The notes beneath the pieces were generated by a model, which was given only the letters and a program-made list of their open reading frames with translations, searched no databases and was not told where the DNA came from. A stretch of 64,000 nucleotides of DNA from assembly GCF_001544555.2 (NCBI RefSeq), contig NZ_FCOK02000030.1, positions 34,463 through 98,462 of the forward strand, read 5' to 3'. This DNA is from Caballeronia udeis. GTDB lineage: Bacteria > Pseudomonadota > Gammaproteobacteria > Burkholderiales > Burkholderiaceae. Positions within the stretch are counted from its first letter, which is position 1. Each line of letters begins with the position of its first letter. The position numbers were made by a program, and so were the translations under genes. Positions 35,552 to 44,127 of this stretch are shown here, one piece after another.

Positions 35552-37105
35552 TCACTTGCGCTTATATTCGACCGGCAGGATATAGCCGCTATCGAAGGTC
35601 TTCACATCAATATTCGATCGGTACGCAATCGTGGTCACGGCCTGCAGCAGAGGCACGACCCACGATTTCTCCGATGCCTCCTGACTCAGCGCGCGATACC
35701 CCGCCATACGCTTGTCTTCATCGACTTCGGTCATCAGGGCCTCGACACGCGGCGCCAGCGAGTCGTCTTTCCACGCCGAAAAACGCAGGCGCGGATCGAG
35801 AATGCGGCCCGTGTAGTTCTCGGGGTCGCCGGTCGAATTGGCCCAGCTATAGAGCAGCACACCGCTCATCTTGGTCGCCTGGATCTCACCGATCACCTTG
35901 GCCATGGTGGTCTGCGTAAGGTCCGCCTGGATGCCCACGCGCTGCCACATACCAGCAATCGCGCGCGCCATGTCGTAGTCGCTCGGGAACGTGCCGTTGG
36001 TCGTCAGGAACGGCACCTTCACCGGTTTGTTCGGGCCATACCCCGACTTCGCGAGCGCCGCGATCGCGCGTTGCGGATCAAAGCCGATCTTGAAACCCGG
36101 CACGTCCGCGGGCGATCCGGGCGTGGCCGTGACGGACAACGGCACGGCTTCGCCACCGTAGAACGCCTTGGACAGCGCGGCGGTATCAATGGACCAATGC
36201 ATGGCTGCGCGCACGTTTTCGTCGTCGAACGGCTTGACGTAGTTCGGCATGCGCAGCATGTAGATCTCGCTGTACGGATAGATCTTCGTCGTGATGCCCG
36301 GCGTCTTCGCCAGGCGCTGCGCCTCGCGCAGCGGAATCTGCACGGCCACGCCCGCGCGGCCGGATTCAACCGCGGCCACCCGCGCCGACGGTTCCGTCGT
36401 GATCTGGAACGTGACGTTCTTGATGGCCGGAACGCCGCCCCAGTATTTATCGAAGGCTTCGAGCACGATCCGCGAACCGCGTTGGTAATCGACCAGCTTG
36501 TAGGGCCCGGCGCCAATTGGCTTCGCCAGTAAACCGTCAATGCCGGCCTTCTCCATATAAGCCTTCGGCACAATATAGCCAGCCAGGAACGCAAGATAGA
36601 TCGGTGCGGCCGGCGTCGGTTTGGCATACACCAGCACGGCGCGCGTGGGCGAAATGATCTCGACATCCTTCAGCGTCTGGAACATCCCGCCAACAGCCAG
36701 TTTCTTGTCGGCGGACGGGCGATCGTGAAGACTGTATTTCAGGTCGGCGGTCGTGAGCTTCGAGCCGTCATGGAACAGGATGTCGTCGCGCAAGGTCACT
36801 TCAAGCCGCTGGTCGGTCTTGTCCTGCCACTTCCATGCCGTGATCTGGCGCGCCTCCAGCTTCAGCGTTGGCGAGTATCGCAACGGGGAATCGAAGACGG
36901 TCTCGTAGATGGATTGCGCCTGCGGCACCGTGATCGCCGTCGGGTCCCAGGTCGGCACGTCGGAGATGTACGCAATGTTCAATACATCGTCGCTTGCCGA
37001 ACCCTGTGCACGCGCGAAGTCCCACGGCAATATCAGGCCCGCTCCTGCGGCCAGCGAGCCCAACAACCATTGCCTGCGCTTCGCGTCGATCTCGAAACTG
37101 TCCAT
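35552..37105 (-). CDS. ABC importer substrate-binding protein (SBP family 5), Tat signal
   Basis: A 517-residue periplasmic protein. The N-terminus has KRRQWLLGSLAAGAG, a twin-arginine signal, cleaved near ARAQG. The mature part is a family-5 binding protein (LNIAYISDVPTWDPTAI, WQDKTDQRLEVTLRDDILFH). ATG 37105 follows an AGGAG. No ATPase or permease is in this operon. The matching transporter is probably that at 44128-48007, which lacks a binding protein and shares the same operator. Confidence 0.88.
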   Translation of the reverse strand: MDSFEIDAKRRQWLLGSLAAGAGLILPWDFARAQGSASDDVLNIAYISDVPTWDPTAITVPQAQSIYETVFDSPLRYSPTLKLEARQITAWKWQDKTDQRLEVTLRDDILFHDGSKLTTADLKYSLHDRPSADKKLAVGGMFQTLKDVEIISPTRAVLVYAKPTPAAPIYLAFLAGYIVPKAYMEKAGIDGLLAKPIGAGPYKLVDYQRGSRIVLEAFDKYWGGVPAIKNVTFQITTEPSARVAAVESGRAGVAVQIPLREAQRLAKTPGITTKIYPYSEIYMLRMPNYVKPFDDENVRAAMHWSIDTAALSKAFYGGEAVPLSVTATPGSPADVPGFKIGFDPQRAIAALAKSGYGPNKPVKVPFLTTNGTFPSDYDMARAIAGMWQRVGIQADLTQTTMAKVIGEIQATKMSGVLLYSWANSTGDPENYTGRILDPRLRFSAWKDDSLAPRVEALMTEVDEDKRMAGYRALSQEASEKSWVVPLLQAVTTIAYRSNIDVKTFDSGYILPVEYKRK

Positions 37106-37200
37106 CGATACTCCTGTGTCCCGGCATCCCGCCGGATGAAGATGCACGAAAGCGTGCCGCGACTTGACTCGTGGCACGCGCGAAGATGAATTATTGACGG

Positions 37201-38322
37201 TCAGAAACGATGGCGCAGCCCCAATCGCACTTCAACCTGGTTGGGCGTGCTCGAGCGCTGCAAGACCGGCGCGAGATCGGCGTATTGAGCGTCACCCGCG
37301 GCGTGCATGTAAGTGGCCTGCAAGTAGGTATCGGTGCGTTTCGACAGGAAGTAATCCACGATCGCATCGAAGTTGTGATACTTCGGCTTCTGCGAAGTCG
37401 CCGAGACCTGACCTTGCGTATAGCTGTACCCGGTGCCAAGTTGCACGGACGGCGTCACGAAGTAGCTCGCCACGATTTCAAAAATGTTAAACGTCACGTG
37501 GCCGCTGATGTTGGCGCCGACCGTCGGGTCCAGTCCGAGAAACTTTGTGTTCGTATAGTCGGCGCTGATCTTTGCGGCGCCGAACGAGTACTGCCCGCTG
37601 ATACCGAACGACTGGTACTTCGACGCAGCCAGTCCATAGTTGCCATCGACCGTGTTCGTTGCTGTCCACACGCCTTCGGGCACAGCTTCGGACGGGTGAT
37701 CGATCGATGTATACGCCGCTGCCAGTGCGACCGGACCGCCCGCGTATTTCACGCCGACCGACTTGACCGCGTCGCGGTTGGTCGCGCCGGCCACGTTCCC
37801 GAATCCATACAACGCGGACGCCTGGAGGCCCGAGAAGACCGGCGAGGTGTATCGGACAGCATTGTTGATACGAAAGTCGATGCCGGTGTTGTCGAGATCG
37901 CCCGGATGCGGGAACAGGATGCCCCAGTTGCCGTTCGCGGTGTACAGCCCCACGTAGTCGCCCATCATTTCGTTTTGGCGGCCGAGCGTGACCGTTCCCA
38001 GCGTGGTGCTCGACAAACCCACGTAAGCGCCGCGGCCGAATTCGCGGCCTTGTTGCCCGAGCTTGCCCGAATTGATGTCGAAACCGTTCTCGAGCCGGAA
38101 GATCGCCGACAACCCGCCCCCCAGATCCTCAGCACCTTGAAGGCCCCAGCGGCTGCCCTGCGAAATGCCGCTTTGCATCTGATAGGCCTTCGCGCCAAGC
38201 TGATTGTTCGAGAAGGTCAGGCCTTCGTCGATGATCCCGTACAGCGTCACGCTGCTTTGAGCGTACACGGAGCCGCTCGCGCACAACGCGGCGAACGATG
38301 CAGCAATAAGAGGAGTTTTCAC
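37201..38322 (-). CDS. Outer-membrane porin, Gram-negative trimeric type
   Basis: A 373-residue OmpC-like porin of the betaproteobacterial DcaP/Omp32 type. The signal peptide is VKTPLIAASFAALCASG ending VYAQS, then SSVTLYGIIDEGL, the first strand. The C-terminus ends VEVRLGLRHRF with the terminal Phe needed for membrane assembly. The start is GTG 38322 with GGAA upstream; the frame is open beyond it without meaning. It is the first gene of the operon and follows a promoter carrying the palindromic operator at 38489-38500. It probably lets the inducing substrate cross the outer membrane. Confidence 0.9.
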   Translation of the reverse strand: MKTPLIAASFAALCASGSVYAQSSVTLYGIIDEGLTFSNNQLGAKAYQMQSGISQGSRWGLQGAEDLGGGLSAIFRLENGFDINSGKLGQQGREFGRGAYVGLSSTTLGTVTLGRQNEMMGDYVGLYTANGNWGILFPHPGDLDNTGIDFRINNAVRYTSPVFSGLQASALYGFGNVAGATNRDAVKSVGVKYAGGPVALAAAYTSIDHPSEAVPEGVWTATNTVDGNYGLAASKYQSFGISGQYSFGAAKISADYTNTKFLGLDPTVGANISGHVTFNIFEIVASYFVTPSVQLGTGYSYTQGQVSATSQKPKYHNFDAIVDYFLSKRTDTYLQATYMHAAGDAQYADLAPVLQRSSTPNQVEVRLGLRHRF

Positions 38323-38488
38323 TTGGGTTCCGTTAAAGATCGTGAGTGGATGACGAGATTTCTTGATGTCGTGATTTCGTTTGTTCGTGACGTCAGACTT
38401 CGGACTTCGGGGTAGAACTCGCCGCGCCACGCAAGTCCCTGGGACGGCAGCGTCATTTCGTGAGAATGTTTTGTGTCTCCATCAACAT

Positions 38489-38526
38489 TCTGAATTCAGA
38501 TTATTTCAGTAAAAATTGGGCGTCAA
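38489..38526 (-). promoter_or_regulatory. Operator-promoter A (porin operon)
   Basis: Minus strand: -35 TTGACG at 38526-38521, a 17-nt spacer, -10 TAATCT at 38503-38498. The perfect palindrome TCTGAATTCAGA is at 38489-38500 and overlaps the -10 by 3 nt. It is about 165 nt upstream of the porin GTG. Confidence 0.8.
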
Positions 38527-38894
38527 GAACTTGCCAAAATTGTTTTTGTGGCGAAGGTGCGCGTCGAGGTGAGATGCTCAGCCGATGGAACGGGGTTGTT
38601 CGCTCCTCGCGACGCGATTCGCACGAAATGGAACATGAAACGCGCGGCATTCACCAGCCGCAGGAGCGGCGTGATCGCGGCATGAATTCCCTTAAACCGC
38701 TGCCATCAACGCGTTTTTGCACCTGAACCGCGCTTGTTGAGATCAAGCGGGCTTGTTACTCTGAATGGCACGACCGGTTTTGACGCATCGAAAGATGCCG
38801 GCAAACATCACTGCACCGCAGCGAACTTTTCTTGCGGCGCGCATGCCCCAAGGTGGTCTGTTTTCGCACAAGCGCAACGCATCGCACATGATCC
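38527..38894. other. Intergenic DNA with no supported gene
   Basis: The stretch lies between the divergent porin and LLM promoters. Open frames here have no recognisable content, no good ribosome-binding sites and no hairpins that I can support. Confidence 0.6.
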
Positions 38895-38923
38895 TTGACA
38901 TGCGATTTTTCTGAATTCAGTAT
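38895..38923 (+). promoter_or_regulatory. Operator-promoter B (LLM monooxygenase)
   Basis: Plus strand: a consensus -35 TTGACA at 38895-38900 is followed by CTGAATTCAG (38911-38920), the core of the shared palindrome. A -10 may be CAGTAT (38918-38923, 17-nt spacer) or TATTCT (38921-38926, 20-nt spacer). The operator lies between -35 and -10, which suits repression. Confidence 0.65.
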
Positions 38924-38972
38924 TCTTAAATAATCATCCTCGATAACCGTCGTCGATCTCAAGGAGCCCGTC

Positions 38973-40079
38973 TTGACCGAACTCGCCGCGAATCCGATGC
39001 AACTCGCTCACGCGTTCAAGCTCGGCGTCTTTGCAGCCAATGCGGATCGCGGCCTTTCGTTCACGACAGTGCCCGAGCAATGGCGTGCGACGTGGGACGA
39101 CGTGCAGCGCGCCGCCGTCGCGGCCGACGCAGGCGGCATGGACTTTTTCCTGCCCATTGCGCGATGGCGCGGCTTCAGCGGCACCACGCATGTTCGCGAA
39201 TGGTCTTTCGAGACCTTCACGTTCGCCGCGGCGCTTGCCGCGGTGACGCGGCGCATTGCGTTGTTTTCGACGGTTCACGTGCCGCTCGTGCATCCGCTGT
39301 ATGCAGCGAAGGCACTGGCGACCATTGACCACATCAGTCATGGCCGCGTGGGGTTGAACATCGTGTGTGGCTGGAACCCGGACGAGTTCGACATGTTCGG
39401 CGTGAAGCTGATCCCGGAGGCCTATAAACAGGCAGCTGAATGGTCCGAGATCCTGATGAAGCTCTACACGTCGGCCGAGCCCTTTGATTTCGAGGGCGAG
39501 TTCTATCATTTGAAAGGCGCCATTTCACGGCCGGTGCCCTTGCAGGCGCCTCGTCCGGTCACCATGAACGCCGCGTTTGGCGCACCGGGCCGCGACTTCG
39601 CCGCGAAGTATTGTGACTATCTGTTCACCACGTTTTCGGAACTCGACGCCGGCCGCGAACATGTCACCGATATCCGGGGCCGTGGACAAGCGGCGGGACG
39701 CGACATTGGCGTATACACGGTGGCGCATGTGGTGTGTCGCGAGACCGGTCAGGAGGCGCAGGATTACTACCACCGCTATTCCGTGGAACACACCGACGAA
39801 GCCGCGCTCGACTATCACATGAAGCAGAAGAAGGGCTTCAGCAACAGTCACGACGACCGGGCGTTCACCGAGTATCGGCAGCGTTTTGCAGCCGGAACCG
39901 GAAGCTTTCCGCTGGTCGGCACGCCGGTTCATATAGTGGATCAACTCATCAAGATTCATGAAAGCGGGTTCGCAGGCGCCGCGCTGACCTTTGTGAATTA
40001 CGCCGATGAACTGCCCTTTTTCTGCGAGCAAGTCATGCCCCTGATGCGCGAAGCGGGTTTGCGCAACGACACCGACTGA
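38973..40079 (+). CDS. LLM-class flavin-dependent monooxygenase
   Basis: A 368-residue TIM-barrel FMN-dependent monooxygenase of the luciferase/SsuD/RutA superfamily. Visible blocks are FKLGVFAANADRG, FLPIARWRG, STVHVPLVHPLYAAKALATID and VGLNIVCGWNPDEFDMFG, then the FMN-phosphate region FGAPGRDFAAKYCDYLF. It needs reduced FMN from a partner reductase; the IacG-like reductase in this region could supply it. RutA- and SfnG-like relatives cleave C-N or C-S bonds. The start is TTG 38973 with AAGGAG five bases before it. It follows operator B. Confidence 0.88.
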   Translation: MTELAANPMQLAHAFKLGVFAANADRGLSFTTVPEQWRATWDDVQRAAVAADAGGMDFFLPIARWRGFSGTTHVREWSFETFTFAAALAAVTRRIALFSTVHVPLVHPLYAAKALATIDHISHGRVGLNIVCGWNPDEFDMFGVKLIPEAYKQAAEWSEILMKLYTSAEPFDFEGEFYHLKGAISRPVPLQAPRPVTMNAAFGAPGRDFAAKYCDYLFTTFSELDAGREHVTDIRGRGQAAGRDIGVYTVAHVVCRETGQEAQDYYHRYSVEHTDEAALDYHMKQKKGFSNSHDDRAFTEYRQRFAAGTGSFPLVGTPVHIVDQLIKIHESGFAGAALTFVNYADELPFFCEQVMPLMREAGLRNDTD

Positions 40080-40129
40080 CCCGGACCGATCCTTTCCTTA
40101 TTCGCAGTTATTTGACTACAGCGCTTTTG

Positions 40130-40158
40130 TCTGAACGGGCGTTGCGCGCTCGTTCAGA
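40130..40158 (+). terminator. Hairpin after the LLM gene
   Basis: TCTGAACG (40130-40137) pairs with CGTTCAGA (40151-40158) with further inner GC pairs around a small loop. It has no T-run, so it may be a weak or Rho-assisted terminator, or an mRNA 3' end. Confidence 0.4.
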
Positions 40159-40195
40159 AAACGCTCGTCCGAACGCGTTACATCACTCTCGCCTT

Positions 40196-41815
40196 ATGAC
40201 ACTGACGACACTGACTTCGCCTTATCTCGCGTTCAAGCAAACCGCACTGCAGTATCCCTGCAACGACTTTCTGCATATTCCCGCATCCGCTCGCAAGCAT
40301 TACGCAACGGCCGAACCGCTGACGTTGAAATACGGCGAAACGCTGGAGCGGATCGACGAACAGGTTGAGCGCTATCGCGATGCGGGTTATCGCGCGGGAA
40401 TGCGCGTGGCGTTATTACTCGAGAACCGGCCTGAGTTCTTCGTTCATTTCTTCGCGCTCAATGCACTCGGCATCAGCGTCGTTCCGCTTAACGCCGACTC
40501 GCGTCCGCATGAAATAGCGTATGTGGCTGAACACAGCGAGATCGTGCTGGCGGTTGGTATAGGTACGACGAAGCCGCTTCTGCATGCCGCGCTCCAGGAC
40601 AAAGTCCCCGTTGCCGATGCGAACACCTCTGCGCTGCCCACGATTGAAAGCGCCGGCCGCGCGGTCCCGACACCCTCCATGGACGATGAATGCGCCATTC
40701 TTTACACGTCCGGGACCACGGGCAAACCTAAAGGCTGCGTTCTCGACAACCGCTATTTCTTGTCCATTGGAGAGATCTACATCACGGAAGGCGGCTTGTG
40801 CGATGTCCGTCCGGGCGTCGAACGCCTGATCACCCCGCTGCCGCTATTCCACATGAATGCGCTCGCCTGCTCGACCATGGCCATGGTGTTGTCCGCGGGC
40901 TGCGTGATCCAGCTCGACCGGTTTCATCCGCGAAGCTGGTGGGCTGATGTGGCGGACAGCGGTGCAACGATCGTCCATTATCTCGGCGTCATGCCCGCGA
41001 TCTTGCTGGGCATGGACGCCGATGCACCCGTCACGCATTCGGTGCGATTCGGCTATGGCGCGAACGTCGATCCGAAACATCAGCAGGTGTTCGAACAGCG
41101 CTTCGGCTTTCCGCTCATTGAAGGGTGGGCCATGACCGAGACCGGCGGCGCCGTGGTGATCGCATCGAGCCGCGAACCGCGTCACGCAGGCACGCGATGT
41201 TTCGGCCAGCCGCGCTCAGGCATGGAAGTGAAGCTCGTCGATGCCGAGTACAACGAGGTCGCGAGCGGTGTGCCGGGTCACATGCTGGTGCGCCGGGAGG
41301 GACCGCATCCGCGTCTCGGCTTTTTTCGCGGCTATCTGAAAGACGATGCCGCGACGGAGGCCGCATGGCAGCACGACTGGTTCCATACCGGCGATATCGT
41401 GCGTCGCGGCGACGACGGCAGTCTTCATTTCGTCGACAGGCAGAAAAATATCATCCGTCGATCGGGGGAAAATATTGCGGCCTTGGAGGTGGAGGCGTGC
41501 CTGCTCGATCATCCCGATGTGCGTCAGACCGCAGTCATTGCCGCGCCCGATTCCCTGCGCGATGAGGAAGTGATGGCCTGCGTGATCGTGTCGCCGGGAA
41601 CCGTGCGCGATGAAACAACCGCACGTGCTTTGCAGGCGTGGTGCCTGGAGCGGCTCGCCTATTACAAGGCACCGGGTTATGTTGCGTTCGTGGACGCGTT
41701 GCCGGTGACATCGACCAACAAGGTGCAGAAAACGCAGCTCGCCGCGTTCGGTTCAGACCCGTTGAACGCGCCGGAATGTTATGACTTGCGAGCGTTCAAG
41801 AAGCGTGTGAGTTAG
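40196..41815 (+). CDS. AMP-dependent acyl-CoA ligase
   Basis: A 539-residue ANL-superfamily ligase that activates a carboxylic acid via an acyl-AMP to its CoA thioester. Motifs in order are ILYTSGTTGKPKG, GYGANVDP, EGWAMTETGG, HTGDIVRRGDDG and the C-terminal lysine in STNKVQKTQL. The frame begins at 40112, but ATG 40196 (MTLTTLTSP) gives the normal N-terminus; neither has a good ribosome-binding site. It follows the LLM gene on the same strand, and its end overlaps the convergent DUF35 gene by 4 nt. It is similar in style to CaiC/benzoate-type ligases. The substrate is likely an aromatic or side-chain acid (inference). Confidence 0.85.
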   Translation: MTLTTLTSPYLAFKQTALQYPCNDFLHIPASARKHYATAEPLTLKYGETLERIDEQVERYRDAGYRAGMRVALLLENRPEFFVHFFALNALGISVVPLNADSRPHEIAYVAEHSEIVLAVGIGTTKPLLHAALQDKVPVADANTSALPTIESAGRAVPTPSMDDECAILYTSGTTGKPKGCVLDNRYFLSIGEIYITEGGLCDVRPGVERLITPLPLFHMNALACSTMAMVLSAGCVIQLDRFHPRSWWADVADSGATIVHYLGVMPAILLGMDADAPVTHSVRFGYGANVDPKHQQVFEQRFGFPLIEGWAMTETGGAVVIASSREPRHAGTRCFGQPRSGMEVKLVDAEYNEVASGVPGHMLVRREGPHPRLGFFRGYLKDDAATEAAWQHDWFHTGDIVRRGDDGSLHFVDRQKNIIRRSGENIAALEVEACLLDHPDVRQTAVIAAPDSLRDEEVMACVIVSPGTVRDETTARALQAWCLERLAYYKAPGYVAFVDALPVTSTNKVQKTQLAAFGSDPLNAPECYDLRAFKKRVS

Positions 41816-42108
41816 TCGCTGAAACCAACAATGGCGCCGTCACTTTCAAGACGCAGCGAGACGACGATGCCCGGTGCAAGCAAGCGCTCAAGCCGGGCGA
41901 TGACGCGCGGTCCGGCGTGAGTCAGCACCGTCGCAATGTACGCAATATCCCCGCCCGTCTTCCCCGCCCGATGATGCAAGATCGTGACTTCTTCAACGCT
42001 GCCGGTGGAAGCAGCCACCTCGGCAAATTCATCGCGTCCGCAAGACGGGCACAACAAGCGCCGGGGAAAATCGACCTGACCGCACGCGACGCAAGCGAAT
42101 ACCTTCAT
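41812..42108 (-). CDS. DUF35-type Zn-ribbon/OB-fold protein
   Basis: A 98-residue protein with an N-terminal zinc ribbon (CVACG at 6-10, CPSCG at 20-24) and an OB-fold tail that binds acyl-CoA: TGSVEEVTILHH and PRVIARLE. Such DUF35 proteins (ChsH2 C-terminal type) partner thiolase-like Ltp2 aldolases or hydratases. The ATG overlaps the thiolase-like gene's stop as ATGA, which fits obligate complex formation. Confidence 0.85.
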   Translation of the reverse strand: MKVFACVACGQVDFPRRLLCPSCGRDEFAEVAASTGSVEEVTILHHRAGKTGGDIAYIATVLTHAGPRVIARLERLLAPGIVVSLRLESDGAIVGFSD

Positions 42109-43271
42109 TGCGCGGCTCCCCGTTCGAGCACCACGGCATTCGCACACATGCCGTATCGATACTGCACCATGCCGTAACCGCTCACCGCCGCGAAGCGCGC
42201 GTCGTCCACCTGGCGCATACCGGCCTCGTGACGCAACTGGGTGACCGCTTCGACAAGACCATGCATGCCCGCCGCCGCCCCCGCCTGCCCCGCCGACAAT
42301 TGCCCGCCCGACGTATTCACAGGCAAGCGGCGTGATGCAATGCGCTCGTGAATCAACGCGTGCAAGTCGGGCTGGTCGCCGGCGAAGCCGAGGTCATTGA
42401 GTTGCGCGAGGATCATCGACGGATAATCGTCATAGACCGAGGCAAGGTTCATATCGGCTGGCTGGAGGTTCGCGTCACGCCAGAGGGAGTCGCGAATGCT
42501 CGCAAGGCCCGTGACAAGCCCGTCGCCATGCTGGTGATCCACGTTATACGCCGCACGCAGCGCGCGAATACGAACCGGTGAACGCTCAGCACAACGATGG
42601 GCCGACGAGGTCAGCACAATCGCATTGGCCCCGGACACCACCGGCACGCAATCGTAGCGGCATAGGGGTTCGGCCACCGGCACCGCGGCAAGATAGGTTT
42701 CGAGCGTCAACGGCTCACGGTAAACGGCCAGCGGATTCATCGACGCCCACTCGCGTTGCGCGATGCACAGCGCCGCATAATCCTCGCGCGTCAATTGCGA
42801 GGCGCGCATCTGCCGTTGCGTGAGCATGGCGAACAGGGGGTTCGGCCCGCCTGTGTTCAACGGCCGGAGATGCGTTCGCGTGGTCACGTTGTAATTTTCG
42901 ACGAGCGACGTGAAATCCGCCGCCTCGAAATGGTCCCCGCTGACCAGGACGATCACGCTTGCGTCGCCGGCCTGAATTGCACGCGCGGCATGCTGCAACA
43001 GATTGATTCCGCTCGCGCCGCCGTGACAGTCGTCCATGCACCAGCCCACGCGCAAACCGGCACGCCACGCAAAGTCAATCGCGTGATCGGGCGGCAAGGT
43101 GAACGATGCAACGCCCAGACCGTCGACTTCATTCGCCGACAGTTCCGCCTGCAAAAGCGCGGCCTTCAGGGCCTGAGCGAGCAAACCCGCGGTACTCGTG
43201 CCGGCCGGCGCGTGACGCGTGTACGGCACTTCGACCGCGGCCACGATCGACACGCTTGCGAAGTCGTTCAT
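42105..43271 (-). CDS. Thiolase-like protein, probable Ltp2-type acyl-CoA aldolase
   Basis: A 388-residue thiolase-fold protein of the lipid-transfer/SCP-x branch. Visible blocks are GLGVASFTLPPDHAID, CHGGASGINLLQHAARAI and PVNTSGGQLSAGQAGAAAG. The GHPxG histidine of true thiolases is absent (SAGQAG instead), and the usual reactive-Cys segment reads DDCHGGASG. Together with the coupled DUF35 gene this fits Ltp2-like retro-aldolases that shorten side chains of acyl-CoAs, rather than a ketothiolase. Function is inferred from this pairing. Confidence 0.8.
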   Translation of the reverse strand: MNDFASVSIVAAVEVPYTRHAPAGTSTAGLLAQALKAALLQAELSANEVDGLGVASFTLPPDHAIDFAWRAGLRVGWCMDDCHGGASGINLLQHAARAIQAGDASVIVLVSGDHFEAADFTSLVENYNVTTRTHLRPLNTGGPNPLFAMLTQRQMRASQLTREDYAALCIAQREWASMNPLAVYREPLTLETYLAAVPVAEPLCRYDCVPVVSGANAIVLTSSAHRCAERSPVRIRALRAAYNVDHQHGDGLVTGLASIRDSLWRDANLQPADMNLASVYDDYPSMILAQLNDLGFAGDQPDLHALIHERIASRRLPVNTSGGQLSAGQAGAAAGMHGLVEAVTQLRHEAGMRQVDDARFAAVSGYGMVQYRYGMCANAVVLERGAAQ

Positions 43272-43283
43272 CGCGTGGAAGCG

Positions 43284-43976
43284 TCAGACCGCATCGTCGC
43301 TGTCGAGAAAATATTGCTGCTCGGCGTCATCGATAAAACCTTGCGTCGCCGAGCGTACCTTCATCGCATCGCGATCCACGAAGCCTTTCAGCAGCACCTG
43401 CATGCCGTCGACAATCAGCTTCATCGTGCCCGGTTTCGTCATGGTTCCGTGACGCACCTGGCGCGTGTGATCGGCGAAACGCAGGATCGTGCCTTTCAGC
43501 CGCGTGTTCAGCACGCCTTCCAGCCAGATGGCGCGGAACTCGACGTTGGCCTCGGTCATCAACCCGATGTCCTTGCGCTCGAATGCGCGGCGGCATTTGC
43601 GATAAGCCGCGCCCATGCCGGCGAGTTGTTCATCGGTGAGCACGGCAGCGGCCGCTGCCGCCGCGCCCGGTTCGAGCATGCGGCGCACTTCGAAGATCTC
43701 GCGCACATCTTCGGCGGTCAGTACGGGCGTGATAAAACCGCGCGTGGTTCCGACCAGATAACCCTCGTTCACGAGGCGCAGCAGCGCCTGGCGAACCGGC
43801 ATGCGCGTGCACTCGAATTCCTCCGCGATCTCGTAGTCGAGCACACGGTCATCAGGGCCAATCTGACCGCGCTGAAGGCGGCCCAGCACTTCCTGGTACA
43901 CCGACTCCATCAGCGTGGCCGGGCGCAGCGCAGTTCGTCGTGGCTGCTTGATAACCGTCGGGTCGGCGGTTGCCAT
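43284..43976 (-). CDS. GntR-family regulator (FCD domain)
   Basis: A 230-residue protein with an N-terminal winged helix: VYQEVLGRLQRGQIGPDDRV, EIAEEFECTRMPVRQALLRL, GYLVGTTRGFITP. The all-helical FCD effector domain follows, with EIFEVRRMLEPGAA. ATG 43976 has GGAG six bases upstream; ATG 43988 is an alternative. It lies inside the catabolic module, downstream of the ABC importer operon. FCD regulators bind short palindromes and release them on binding a carboxylic-acid ligand. It is my first candidate for the TCTGAATTCAGA operator found at five promoters here. Confidence 0.9.
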   Translation of the reverse strand: MATADPTVIKQPRRTALRPATLMESVYQEVLGRLQRGQIGPDDRVLDYEIAEEFECTRMPVRQALLRLVNEGYLVGTTRGFITPVLTAEDVREIFEVRRMLEPGAAAAAAAVLTDEQLAGMGAAYRKCRRAFERKDIGLMTEANVEFRAIWLEGVLNTRLKGTILRFADHTRQVRHGTMTKPGTMKLIVDGMQVLLKGFVDRDAMKVRSATQGFIDDAEQQYFLDSDDAV

Positions 43977-44074
43977 GGTGTTCTCCATTGTCTTGTCTTG
44001 CGATTTCGTCACAATTCGCACGATTTGCACGCCGCCGCGATGGCGGCAGCGTCACTGCAATCAATAATTGTACT

Positions 44075-44093
44075 GGCTGGCTTCCGGCCAGCC
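44075..44093 (-). terminator. Short hairpin between the importer ATPase and gntR
   Basis: A 7-bp perfect stem (44075-44081 with 44087-44093) lies in the 151-nt gap. The minus-strand sequence after it is A/T rich without a clean T-run. It may attenuate read-through into gntR. Confidence 0.4.
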
Positions 44094-44127
44094 TCTGAAA
44101 GCGCGCCACGCATGATCCGCAAGACGC

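Noticed and set aside
38460..38726. 88-codon frame between the porin and LLM genes
   Set aside because: It overlaps operator-promoter A, and the sequence has no domain, no good start context and atypical composition.
42105..43271. Plain acetyl-CoA acetyltransferase (ketothiolase)
   Set aside because: The GHPxG histidine is missing and a DUF35 gene is coupled to it.
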